Below, piece by piece: positions 1 through 5,956 of a DNA stretch of 5,956 bases. Source of the DNA: Chromatiaceae bacterium. GTDB lineage: Bacteria > Pseudomonadota > Gammaproteobacteria > Chromatiales > Chromatiaceae. Position numbers and translations under genes: made by a program. Position 1 is the first letter of the stretch, and each line of letters begins with the position of its first letter. The stretch lies in NCBI GenBank assembly GCA_012962365.1, contig DTXR01000636.1:1-5956 (forward strand), read 5' to 3'. The notes below the pieces were generated by a model. The model was given only the letters and a program-made list of their open reading frames with translations. It made no database searches and was not told where the DNA came from.

Positions 1-63
1 CAGGGATGTGCCGAACAAACCTCTCCGGGAAAATTCCGGATCCTGGTGAAATATCCGGGCTAG
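1..63 (+). CDS. Possible 3' end of a convergent gene (unidentified)
   Basis: Plus-strand frame 1 is open from the window edge for 20 codons and ends in TAG at 61-63; the last residues read FRILVKYPG. The stop lies five bases before the A-tract and hairpin at 69-97, which could terminate transcription from this side too. That placement is the main reason to suspect a convergent gene tail. Twenty open codons can easily occur by chance, frame 3 of the same strand is also open across this stretch, and no family is recognisable. Position 1-116 otherwise holds only the terminator. Treat this as a hint. Confidence 0.22.
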   Translation, partial: QGCAEQTSPGKFRILVKYPG

Positions 64-68
64 AGCAC

Positions 69-97
69 AAAAAAACCGCCGATCTGGCGGTTGTTTT
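69..97 (-). terminator. Rho-independent terminator of the minor-pilin operon, possibly bidirectional
   Basis: The arms at 74-80 (aaccgcc) and 86-92 (ggcggtt) form a perfect 7-bp GC-rich stem around a 5-base loop (81-85). Read on the minus strand, the stem runs into a run of seven T (75 down to 69), the classic intrinsic terminator layout. It begins about 25 bases after the pilE stop, so it marks the operon's end. On the plus strand the same stem is followed by gtttt (93-97), so it may also stop transcription arriving from the left. Confidence 0.9.
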
Positions 98-116
98 AAG
101 TCGGGTGGAAATGGCG

Positions 117-530
117 TCAGTCATTCCATCCCGCAGTTGTCCAGTTTGTTCCATCCAGAGTGTGTGTTTTTGCGCCTGTTGATGTCAGTTGAAATCCTTT
201 GATGTCATCATTGGCCTGGTCACCAACGGCTGTGGCTCGGAGCGTATAGCTGCCTGCATTAGCGGCAGGAATACTTATATTGAAATAGCCTTCTTCACTG
301 GTTGCGGGAATGTTTGCATCTGCTAACGTACTTGTGTAGGTTGCGTTTTTTGCGTAGAAAACTTCCATTCGCTGCGCTGCATTCATCAGTGCCGCTGTAC
401 CGTCAGATCTCCTTGCCTTACGTACCGAGTCGACATAGCTGGGATAGCCAATTGCTGCGAGTATTCCCACGACTGCGACTACGATCATCAGTTCGATGAG
501 AGTAAATCCACGTCTATTTTTGTCAATCAT
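117..530 (-). CDS. pilE: Type IV pilus minor pilin PilE, cysteine-free variant
   Basis: This 137-residue prepilin is the last gene of the operon. The leader MIDKNRRG ends in the Gly before the PilD cleavage and methylation site. Mature Phe1 and Glu5 (FTLIELMIVV) and Pro22 in GYPSY are all present, followed by the charged stretch that continues helix alpha-1. The middle (RMEVFYAKNATYT, EEGYFNISI, SYTLRATAVGDQ) matches the PilE family, which in Pseudomonas links the tip complex to the major pilin. The C-terminal third has the family framework, but the two cysteines that usually form the D-region disulfide are missing; the protein has no cysteine at all and ends in GWND. The ATG at 530 has a CAGG element (540-543) nine bases upstream. 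pilE follows pilY1 after 87 bases and precedes the terminator. Position in the cluster argues against it being the major pilin, but a PilA-like role cannot be excluded. Confidence 0.88.
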   Translation of the reverse strand: MIDKNRRGFTLIELMIVVAVVGILAAIGYPSYVDSVRKARRSDGTAALMNAAQRMEVFYAKNATYTSTLADANIPATSEEGYFNISIPAANAGSYTLRATAVGDQANDDIKGFQLTSTGAKTHTLDGTNWTTAGWND

Positions 531-539
531 ATTCTTGAA

Positions 540-543
540 CCTG
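540..543 (-). promoter_or_regulatory. Ribosome binding site of pilE
   Basis: The minus strand reads CAGG nine bases upstream of the ATG at 530. It is a modest Shine-Dalgarno match, and it lies about ten bases downstream of the hairpin region at 553-597, so a structure there could influence access to it. Confidence 0.5.
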
Positions 544-552
544 ATTTAGAAA

Positions 553-597
553 GCGGTAGCGGGTACCGCAGGTTGCACTGGCGGCTCCCTGCGGTAC
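553..597 (-). repeat. Inverted repeat with overlapping alternative hairpins in the pilY1-pilE spacer
   Basis: The arms at 563-572 (gtaccgcagg) and 588-597 (cctgcggtac) are perfect 10-base complements around a 15-base loop (573-587). A third copy of gcggta at 553-558 can pair instead with taccgc at 564-569, giving a 6-bp stem with a 5-base loop. In the transcript the two hairpins share one strand and cannot form together. Neither is followed by a proper T-run (the smaller is followed by TTTC), so this is not a clear intrinsic terminator. RNA processing, stabilisation of one transcript part, or partial attenuation are possible roles, all inferred. I see no convincing sigma-70 or sigma-54 promoter in the spacer (531-617). 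Confidence 0.7.
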
Positions 598-617
598 TCT
601 GTTCGAAAGGCATGAGT

Positions 618-3600
618 TTAATCTTCGATCACTTCTTCCCAGGAAATCGGGTGGTAGTGATCAGGCCATTTGGCGGGTGCCTGAAGGCCAACCAGAGCCA
701 ATACCCAGCCACTTGGTCCCGTGCCGCCGTCGCCCGCAGGGAACATGAGCGTGGGAGAAGGTGGCATGCCGGGGATCTCCAGAGAGATCTTTCGGTCGTT
801 TTTGTCCAGATTATCGCTTTTCTGGAATTTCCCGTCGGCGACTCCAAATCTGGCACCGCCGTGCCGCATGTCCAATATGTAGAGGAATGATTCGCCATCC
901 ACAGAAGTGGCTGTACAAACGTCTGGTACCTCACGAGTTCCCTTGTAAGTGGTAAACAGGACGGCAAAATCGTAAACCTTGGCTTCGGAAAATCCTTTCT
1001 CCCCGGAGGCCAGATTGATATACCAACCCTGCGCTGCTGACAATTCTGCGGTAGCAGTTGCTATCTGGGCATCTGAGCCTTCCTGGATCAGGTTGGCACT
1101 CGAGTTATAAAGATCATCCTCTGTAATGACAACTGGATAAGTTACCGGTGCAGCCCACACATTGGGGTCCTTTATCATGTAAAAACGATCTGTAACGCTA
1201 GTATCAACAGGGTCTGGACGTTTTCCGGAGGCGATCAGCAACGCCAGATACTGGGTGCCTCCTCGCTTGTAGTAGGCAACTTCCGGGGTATTGAAAAAGC
1301 GTTGGAATCCTGTATCCCCATCACCACCTGGATCGCCTACATTGGCAATGACGGTAGCCCTGATACTTGACGATGATGTGGTTTGTGCCAGTGCTTTGTC
1401 TGGAATATCCACGCGAATAAGGCGCCCACCCACATCGGCAGCATACAGCCGATCGGTAATGCCGTTCGCATTGATATCTACAGTGAGCACATCAGCAGCA
1501 ATACCATTTCCCATATTGCCTTGTTCGACAGTATTGATCTTGGAAAGCAAAGCTCCTGTATTGGCATTTACGATATAAATGGCATTGCCGTAAGTATCAT
1601 TGACCTGAGATGTCGCGTCATCCTGGGCAGGATCGTAACCACCGCCAAAGATCAGCACTTCCTGTGCATTATTGCCATCCAGTTCTACTTTAGTGAAGAT
1701 AGGTTTGGACCAGGTCTGTCCCAAGTCACCATAATCGCCACTGCCAGTTCCACCAATGATCTCCCAAGCAAACTTGGGGGCATCACGGTCTGTAATGTCC
1801 AGGGCATAGTAATTCGACCCGCCACGTCGCATGCCTACCACGACAAAGGTCTTGCCCGGCGTGATAACAATGGGGTTTCCGTTTGTATCTTGGTCGGGAA
1901 AGCCATCATTATCGTTGTCTTGATAAACGGTGCCGATGCTGTACAAGGTCATGGGTCCATCCAGTCCATACATCGGCAGATCTTTATCTACATTCTTCTT
2001 GGCTTTCTTGATGGTCTTCAGTAGCTCATCAGGCATGAAAGCCCATACTTCGCTACCTGTTTCGCCATCGAATGCATGTAAAATGCCTTCGGTGGTGTTG
2101 AGCAACACCAAGTCGTTTGCGCCACTGTAACGAACCGTCACAGGTTTGCTGTGAAGAGGTGCGCCCATGCGGGGCGCATTGTCTCCGGAACGCGGTGTGA
2201 CACCATCGTTTTTGAGCCAGTTTGCCCAGTTGAGTCGATTGTTTCTTCCTTTTTCCTTGGCAATGTTCATCAGTTCCTTGGTGATCAGAACATTGTTTGG
2301 ATGCACCCGGTTAACCGGTTCAGTAAGGTCTGTGTCATTGCCTTCAAGATAAGTATAGAGTTTGCGCTCAGGAACCATCTTGCTATTCGCCCCGCCAAGG
2401 AGGGGATCGGCGCCGTCCGTAGAACCCGTGTCGTTCCAGTAATCCGTAGTGCTCTGAAATCTGAATGCAGTATCTATGGCTGAAACGTTGGATTTGGCTA
2501 AAATATCGACATTGTCGGTACTTTCGTTATATTGAACCTTGTATTTCTTCAGGTTTCCCTCCCAGAATTCGGTAGCGCCCGGCTTGAAAATGGGAATATA
2601 CATTTCATCACCACTCACGGTAGCATGATCCGCATTAAACGGGATGCTGGGTGCGGTATATGTATATTCAACTTTCTGGTTGGCCAGATCGACAAATGCT
2701 GTCAAGGCTGCAAGCAGTGAATCTGCGCTGTCTGCCCGGATAAACTGGCCACCAGTATAGGGGTCGTTTTCGTCATAACCCGGCAGATCGGCGCCGTAGT
2801 TGTTGTCAAAAGAGTAGCCGGCGTGAGCGGGATCTTCGTCAAGGCTTTTGTCAGCAATGCCTCGGAGGTATGTTTCTTTGGCAATTCTCGCATCTTCCGT
2901 ACCGGCATTGGTGTAGAAGCCAATGGTATGAGTGATCACGTTTCTGAACAGCTTTTTCGCCGGATCATTGTCACCATATGTCCAGGTTTCACCGGATTTT
3001 GGCCGGTGTTTATAGCCCCATTCGGCAATAGTTGCGGAGCAGCGTGCGCCATCTTTGCTTCCATCGGTATTGTCCCAGTCAATGGCAGCAACATTTGGTT
3101 CATTCGTGTCGCAGTCTACTGATTCATAGGAGGTGTCGCCCTCATTAAGGTTTGGTTCCCCGTCTGTGAGGAATACCATGTAATTAGGTTCGCACCAGTT
3201 TTCAATCGGAGAATCATCGCTGTTCCTGAACCATGCCATGCCCTCTTTAATGGCCGGTGTTGACGGTGTTCCTCCGCTGGTGATCAGGCTTCCTTTCTTT
3301 TGCCCGGGCGAGCCATAGTCAGCATCAGACCCATCCTCATTAACCAACCCATAGTCACCGATAATGTCGTCAATCAAGTTGTTGCGATTGCTCCCTTCAC
3401 CCACTTTGATGAAATCAGTGTGTATTTTTGTATAACCTCGGGTTCCGGAATAGCCCATGATGGCCATCTTGACATCGTCCATTTTCTCATCGCTGATCAA
3501 CTTATTCATAGCGTGCCTCAATTGATACATGCGTTGATTTTCATCATCACAGTAACCACCTTCGCCATAGCTGCAGGTAGATAACTTAAGGTATCCATCT

Positions 3601-3776
3601 GTCCAGTTCATACTGCCAGATTCGTCCACGATGAACAGGATATTCGGGCCAATAGTGACATCGGTTGTTACATAAACCTCTACATCATCTGCCTGTACTG
3701 CGCTGCCAGCAACCGCAAGCGAGAGCAAGATCGCCTGTGCGAGGGGTTTGCATTTGAATTGATTCGTGTTTTTCAT
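618..3776 (-). CDS. pilY1: Type IV pilus tip adhesin / assembly factor PilY1
   Basis: The product has about 1052 residues from the ATG at 3776, close to the ~1160 of Pseudomonas PilY1. A Sec signal peptide (MKNTNQFKCK, then a hydrophobic run) ends in AVQA with likely cleavage after residue 29. A von Willebrand A domain follows (about 44-365) with a full MIDAS metal site: D51-E-S-G-S55, T170 and D205 (LTDGEPN). A PilY1-typical FWEGNLKKY is near 404-412. The C-terminal beta-propeller starts near 540 (LHSKP, then LHAFDGETGSEVWAF at 566-580). It carries two EF-hand-like calcium loops, D620-N-D-N-D-G-F-P-D628 and D767-I-N-A-N-G-I-T-D775. The protein ends in ISWEEVIED, like other PilY1 tails. Family members act at the pilus tip in adhesion, surface sensing and calcium-dependent control of retraction. 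No RGD tripeptide is present. VWA-region cysteines are 68, 76, 195, 222 and 246. The start at 3776 is preferred over the upstream ATG at 3791 (1057 residues), which overlaps the pilX stop, because of the Shine-Dalgarno position. Confidence 0.95.
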   Translation of the reverse strand: MKNTNQFKCKPLAQAILLSLAVAGSAVQADDVEVYVTTDVTIGPNILFIVDESGSMNWTDGYLKLSTCSYGEGGYCDDENQRMYQLRHAMNKLISDEKMDDVKMAIMGYSGTRGYTKIHTDFIKVGEGSNRNNLIDDIIGDYGLVNEDGSDADYGSPGQKKGSLITSGGTPSTPAIKEGMAWFRNSDDSPIENWCEPNYMVFLTDGEPNLNEGDTSYESVDCDTNEPNVAAIDWDNTDGSKDGARCSATIAEWGYKHRPKSGETWTYGDNDPAKKLFRNVITHTIGFYTNAGTEDARIAKETYLRGIADKSLDEDPAHAGYSFDNNYGADLPGYDENDPYTGGQFIRADSADSLLAALTAFVDLANQKVEYTYTAPSIPFNADHATVSGDEMYIPIFKPGATEFWEGNLKKYKVQYNESTDNVDILAKSNVSAIDTAFRFQSTTDYWNDTGSTDGADPLLGGANSKMVPERKLYTYLEGNDTDLTEPVNRVHPNNVLITKELMNIAKEKGRNNRLNWANWLKNDGVTPRSGDNAPRMGAPLHSKPVTVRYSGANDLVLLNTTEGILHAFDGETGSEVWAFMPDELLKTIKKAKKNVDKDLPMYGLDGPMTLYSIGTVYQDNDNDGFPDQDTNGNPIVITPGKTFVVVGMRRGGSNYYALDITDRDAPKFAWEIIGGTGSGDYGDLGQTWSKPIFTKVELDGNNAQEVLIFGGGYDPAQDDATSQVNDTYGNAIYIVNANTGALLSKINTVEQGNMGNGIAADVLTVDINANGITDRLYAADVGGRLIRVDIPDKALAQTTSSSSIRATVIANVGDPGGDGDTGFQRFFNTPEVAYYKRGGTQYLALLIASGKRPDPVDTSVTDRFYMIKDPNVWAAPVTYPVVITEDDLYNSSANLIQEGSDAQIATATAELSAAQGWYINLASGEKGFSEAKVYDFAVLFTTYKGTREVPDVCTATSVDGESFLYILDMRHGGARFGVADGKFQKSDNLDKNDRKISLEIPGMPPSPTLMFPAGDGGTGPSGWVLALVGLQAPAKWPDHYHPISWEEVIED

Positions 3777-3784
3777 GATCATTT

Positions 3785-3789
3785 TCCTC
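3785..3789 (-). promoter_or_regulatory. Ribosome binding site deciding the pilY1 start
   Basis: The minus strand reads GAGGA here. It is 8-9 bases from the ATG at 3776 but lies directly after the ATG at 3791, so it cannot serve that one. The only purine-rich run before 3791 (AGGG) is about two bases away, too close. The start at 3776 also gives a compact signal peptide beginning MKNTNQ. Reinitiation at 3791 through the ATGA overlap with the pilX stop remains possible. Confidence 0.65.
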
Positions 3790-4291
3790 ATTCCCTGATC
3801 AGGGCAACATGCATGCGGTTGTGAGCCCTGGCATTGGTGTTGTCCACCTTGCCAATAGCATCAGCCTGATAAACATGGGTGATAATGCTTAGGCCAAAAC
3901 CTGAAAACTTGTATTTTCCCGGCGCGCCTTTTTCGATGTAGTCCATGGTGAGGTCGGAAGTCAGGTTCGGACTGCCTTCAACCCCGTGTTGCGTGTACCA
4001 GGCTGAATTTAACTCGGGACTGTCGTTGATATTTCCTGGAATATTAAGATTAGGCGCTTTCATTTTAGGGTTGGTGATGGGGAGACCCGTCAATTCCGCA
4101 AAGGTGTTTTCGGCCGCCTGGAAAGCCATTTGTTTGTGTTGGTGATTGACCGTGATCTTGGTGTCCAGATTGGTATTACGCATGGCGGTAAGGCTGAGCA
4201 GCGTGATGACCACAAGCAGAATCAAACTGACTACGAGTGCAACCCCTCGTTGTTTTGATGGCGGAAAAGTATTGGGGGAAAACTGTTTCAT
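3788..4291 (-). CDS. pilX: Type IV pilus minor pilin PilX
   Basis: The product has 167 residues from the ATG at 4291. The leader MKQFSPNTFPPSKQRG ends in Gly16, and the mature N terminus VALVVSLILLVVITLL is hydrophobic with Val at mature position 5 instead of Glu. Lack of Glu5 is normal for PilX and for its type II secretion counterpart GspK, which sits at the tip. The following MRNTNLDTKITVNHQHKQMAFQAAENTF is the usual PilX helix, and NARAHNRMHVALIRE is a typical PilX C terminus. No cysteines are present. With FimU, PilV and PilW it forms the minor-pilin priming complex that recruits PilY1. The frame stays open upstream to 4561, but that extension lies inside pilW and would bury the prepilin leader, so it is rejected. 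AGAGG at 4299-4303 is seven bases before the chosen ATG. One base separates it from the pilW stop (TGAAATG). Confidence 0.93.
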   Translation of the reverse strand: MKQFSPNTFPPSKQRGVALVVSLILLVVITLLSLTAMRNTNLDTKITVNHQHKQMAFQAAENTFAELTGLPITNPKMKAPNLNIPGNINDSPELNSAWYTQHGVEGSPNLTSDLTMDYIEKGAPGKYKFSGFGLSIITHVYQADAIGKVDNTNARAHNRMHVALIRE

Positions 4292-4292
4292 T

Positions 4293-5204
4293 TCACTGCC
4301 TCTGGACGATGGTGTTGAAGTTGCGCAGGGAAAGCGTGGCTGATGCGACCCGATAAAGGTGCTCGGTATCCGGTTCATTGTATTCCATGCCCAGGATGTC
4401 GATAGTGCCTGCGGTGTGTTTCCGCATCGATCTCGGCAAATCGGATTCGCTACCCATGAGTAAGGCAAACCGCAAAGTAACGACACGTCGCCAATCGGTG
4501 ATTTCAGAAGCCGTAAGATAGCGACTGGCGTAACCTGGTTCAACGTTGTCATCCACCCCATACAGTACTTTCATCAGTTCAACGCCTGATACCAGTACGG
4601 TGCGGACAGTGCTGGGTGCTGTTAAGCAGGTGGTCTCGCCGGTTGCAGCGGTGCGGGTGTAGTATCGATTGGATTCACAGACAAGCTCATTGTCGATGAC
4701 CTTGAAGGTCGTTGTAGTTGGCCGGCATGTTTTGTTATCCCGGTAAGGCGTACCGTTACTGCGTGTTTGTGCTTTCCCTTCAACAGGAACATTTTGATAA
4801 GCACCGCAACTGGGACCCGCTCGATAGCGCACAGCTACAATGTCCGAGGCATTGCTACCCCCATCGAAGATCGCCTCTGCGCCGTTTGCGGCGGCGGTAG
4901 TGGCGTTTGTGGATACGTCCGGAAAAGTATGGAAATTACTGTTATTGGCGTCATTTTCCTCGATTTCCCGAATATCGCGTCCTGCCATTACCAGAATGCG
5001 GCGCATGTCATCAAGGGCGAAACGCTGGTTCTCCGACACTTCTGCGACAACGTTGCGTGCGTTGAAGCTTTGCTTGCTATCCAGGTAAATTTTCATAACC
5101 GCGCCGATAAGGAAAATACCTATGGCCATGGCGATCATGAGTGATAGCAGGGAAAAGCCGCTCTGATTGAAAGGGTTATTGCGGGTCATGTTTGTTGTGC
5201 TCAT
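4293..5204 (-). CDS. pilW: Type IV pilus minor pilin PilW, without Glu5
   Basis: The product has 303 residues from the ATG at 5204. The leader MSTTNMTRNNPFNQSG ends in Gly16, followed by the mature N terminus FSLLSLMIAMAIGIFLIGAV. This and the next segment (SENQRFALDDMRRILVMAGRD) are characteristic of PilW, as is the length; other minor pilins are much shorter. Four cysteines occur in the globular part (SCGA, TCRP, VCES, TCLT), enough for two disulfides. Mature position 5 is Ser (codon TCA), not the usual Glu. The GTG at 5207, overlapping the pilV stop by one base, is a possible but less likely start: GGAG at 5210-5213 is five bases from the ATG and only two from the GTG. PilW works with PilX and PilV in the tip-located priming complex in the inner membrane and pilus. 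Confidence 0.93.
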   Translation of the reverse strand: MSTTNMTRNNPFNQSGFSLLSLMIAMAIGIFLIGAVMKIYLDSKQSFNARNVVAEVSENQRFALDDMRRILVMAGRDIREIEENDANNSNFHTFPDVSTNATTAAANGAEAIFDGGSNASDIVAVRYRAGPSCGAYQNVPVEGKAQTRSNGTPYRDNKTCRPTTTTFKVIDNELVCESNRYYTRTAATGETTCLTAPSTVRTVLVSGVELMKVLYGVDDNVEPGYASRYLTASEITDWRRVVTLRFALLMGSESDLPRSMRKHTAGTIDILGMEYNEPDTEHLYRVASATLSLRNFNTIVQRQ

Positions 5205-5206
5205 CA

Positions 5207-5749
5207 CTACTCCGGATCCACGCCGGGAATCATGGAAAGTGTAATTGAATCGCTGGCGTTTCCCTGGCTATTGGTTTCCCCAAAAACATCGTTGCGTACT
5301 TCCCATCTTACTTGGATATGCATTGCGGTCGTGCCATCACAGGGGGCGTCACAGGTGATGGTCACTTCTCCGCCAGGTAGCTTGTTTTTTGCTCCTGAGC
5401 CATCGGCGCAGCGAATGGTATTGAGGTCGTATGTAGCCATCTCAGCGCCCGTGCATTGTGCAGCAGTAGTCGCTTCATCAGGGCTGGAGGCGCATTCCTT
5501 GACAGGGGCAGAACAACTTGCCAAAGGGGTGCTGACATATGAATTAATCTGGGTCAGGTTGGCGCGTATGCGATCTGCCAACGCAGCGGCTATGTCGGTC
5601 GCAGCGGCACGATGCTCAGCATTGGTGGATGCCTGCAATGCCTTTATCTGCAGGGAGGCTATTCCCAACAACCCAATGCCAATGATGAGAGCTGCGATCA
5701 GCACTTCAACCAGGGTTGTGCCGCGCTGTGTATGTAGGGGGTTAATCAT
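5207..5749 (-). CDS. pilV: Type IV pilus minor pilin PilV
   Basis: The product has 180 residues from the ATG at 5749. The leader MINPLHTQRG is followed by the mature N terminus TTLVEVLIAALIIGIGLLGIASLQ. Glu5 is present and the GIGLLGIASLQ run is a PilV hallmark. Mature residue 1 is Thr where Phe or Met is commoner; this is tolerated in the family. Six cysteines lie in the globular domain (CSAPVKEC, AQC, IRC, TCDAPC), and HIQVRWEVRN resembles the usual PilV C-terminal strand. Another ATG at 5755 would add only MP; the one at 5749 is preferred because AAGGAG (5757-5762) is seven bases from it and it overlaps the upstream stop as ATGA. PilV ends TAG two bases before the pilW ATG. It is a core component of the minor-pilin priming complex. 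Confidence 0.93.
   Translation of the reverse strand: MINPLHTQRGTTLVEVLIAALIIGIGLLGIASLQIKALQASTNAEHRAAATDIAAALADRIRANLTQINSYVSTPLASCSAPVKECASSPDEATTAAQCTGAEMATYDLNTIRCADGSGAKNKLPGGEVTITCDAPCDGTTAMHIQVRWEVRNDVFGETNSQGNASDSITLSMIPGVDPE
5210..5213 (-). promoter_or_regulatory. Ribosome binding site deciding the pilW start
   Basis: The minus strand reads GGAG five bases upstream of the ATG at 5204 and only two from the GTG at 5207. This favours the ATG and removes one residue from the longest possible reading. The element lies inside the last codons of pilV. Confidence 0.6.
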
Positions 5750-5956
5750 TGGCATACTCCTTCCTGTACGCGGGGACGTCCGGTAGCGCTGAAGCAGACA
5801 TAACGTGTCGCACCATTCTTGCTGATGGTAAAGTAGTCACTGTTGGCGGTCAGGCTTGCCCTGCCGCGGGGGCTGAATCTGATAATAGTTGCATTATTGT
5901 TTGCCACAATATTGGCGTTGTTCTCCCGGTTGTGCTCAAGCAGGGTAACATCACCC
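5746..5956 (-). CDS. fimU: GspH/FimT-family minor pilin, 3' part (FimU-like)
   Basis: Only the last 69 codons are inside the window; the frame is open to the edge and ends in TGA at 5748-5746. The fragment shows the C-terminal half of a GspH/FimT-type pseudopilin domain: IIRFSPRGRASL, a short strand pair, then RYVCFSATGRPRVQEGVC. Two cysteines flank the conserved G-R motif, the usual C-terminal signature of FimU and FimT. The prepilin leader and helix lie outside. Position directly before pilV matches fimU in Pseudomonas, so FimU is the likelier name, but FimT cannot be separated without the N terminus. FimU-type proteins couple the minor-pilin complex to the pilus body. The stop overlaps the preferred pilV start by four bases (ATGA). 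Confidence 0.85.
   Translation of the reverse strand, partial: GDVTLLEHNRENNANIVANNNATIIRFSPRGRASLTANSDYFTISKNGATRYVCFSATGRPRVQEGVCQ
5757..5762 (-). promoter_or_regulatory. Ribosome binding site deciding the pilV start
   Basis: The minus strand reads AAGGAG, the strongest Shine-Dalgarno match in the window. It is seven bases from the ATG at 5749 but one base from the ATG at 5755, so the second ATG is the likely start. It lies within the final codons of the fimU-like gene. Confidence 0.7.

Noticed and set aside
531..617. Internal promoter for pilE
   Set aside because: The spacer shows no convincing -35/-10 pair and no sigma-54 type GG/GC element at the proper spacing, so expression from the upstream operon promoter is the simpler reading.
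1383..2024. Long plus-strand open frame of 213 codons opposite pilY1
   Set aside because: It lies wholly antisense to the well-supported pilY1 propeller region, has no recognisable domain or convincing ribosome binding site, and is explained by the codon pattern of pilY1.
3793..3804. Perfect 12-base palindrome ccctgatcaggg at the end of pilX
   Set aside because: It lies in coding sequence (ALIRE codons), and one or two perfect 12-base palindromes are expected by chance in a window this size; no second copy was seen.
4292..4561. Upstream extension of the pilX frame to an ATG at 4561
   Set aside because: It would overlap pilW by 90 codons and place the prepilin leader in the protein's interior; the ATG at 4291 has a good ribosome binding site and puts the cleavage Gly at residue 16.
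5232..5786. Plus-strand open frame of 184 codons opposite pilV
   Set aside because: It is antisense to pilV, crosses the fimU-pilV junction, and shows no protein family features.
1..5956. CRISPR array, insertion sequence, tRNA or phage genes
   Set aside because: I saw no regularly spaced repeats, terminal inverted repeats, transposase motifs or tRNA-like folds; nearly the whole window is filled by the pilin operon.

Overview
The window carries most of a type IVa pilus minor-pilin operon. All recognised genes are on the minus strand, so transcription runs from position 5956 towards position 1. In transcription order they are the 3' end of a GspH/FimT-family minor pilin (fimU-like, cut by the window edge), pilV, pilW, pilX, pilY1 and pilE. 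This is the gene order of the fimU-pilVWXY1-E cluster known from Pseudomonas and other Gammaproteobacteria. A gammaproteobacterium of moderate G+C content is the likely host, but nothing here fixes the genus. The operon's promoter and its first gene(s) lie beyond position 5956.

Layout by plus-strand coordinate. Positions 1-63 hold a short open plus-strand frame that may be the tail of a convergent gene (weak). Positions 69-97 hold a strong intrinsic terminator that closes the operon and could work in both directions. pilE is at 117-530. An 87-base spacer (531-617) contains a 10-bp perfect inverted repeat that overlaps an alternative smaller hairpin. pilY1 is at 618-3776, pilX at 3788-4291, pilW at 4293-5204 and pilV at 5207-5749. 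The fimU-like fragment is at 5746-5956. From fimU to pilY1 the genes overlap or are separated by at most about 11 bases, so translation is probably coupled. The pilY1-pilE spacer is the only sizeable gap.

How the genes work together. In characterised systems, FimU, PilV, PilW and PilX are processed by the prepilin peptidase PilD and form, with the non-pilin adhesin PilY1, a complex that primes pilus assembly and sits at the tip. PilE links this complex to the major pilin. Here PilY1 has an intact von Willebrand A metal site, a C-terminal beta-propeller and two EF-hand-like calcium loops.

This is a recognisable system, not a new one. The points worth a second look are PilW lacking the usual Glu at mature position 5, PilE lacking the disulfide cysteines typical of its family, the competing hairpins between pilY1 and pilE, the absence of a pilY2-like gene, and Shine-Dalgarno evidence that moves three start codons downstream.
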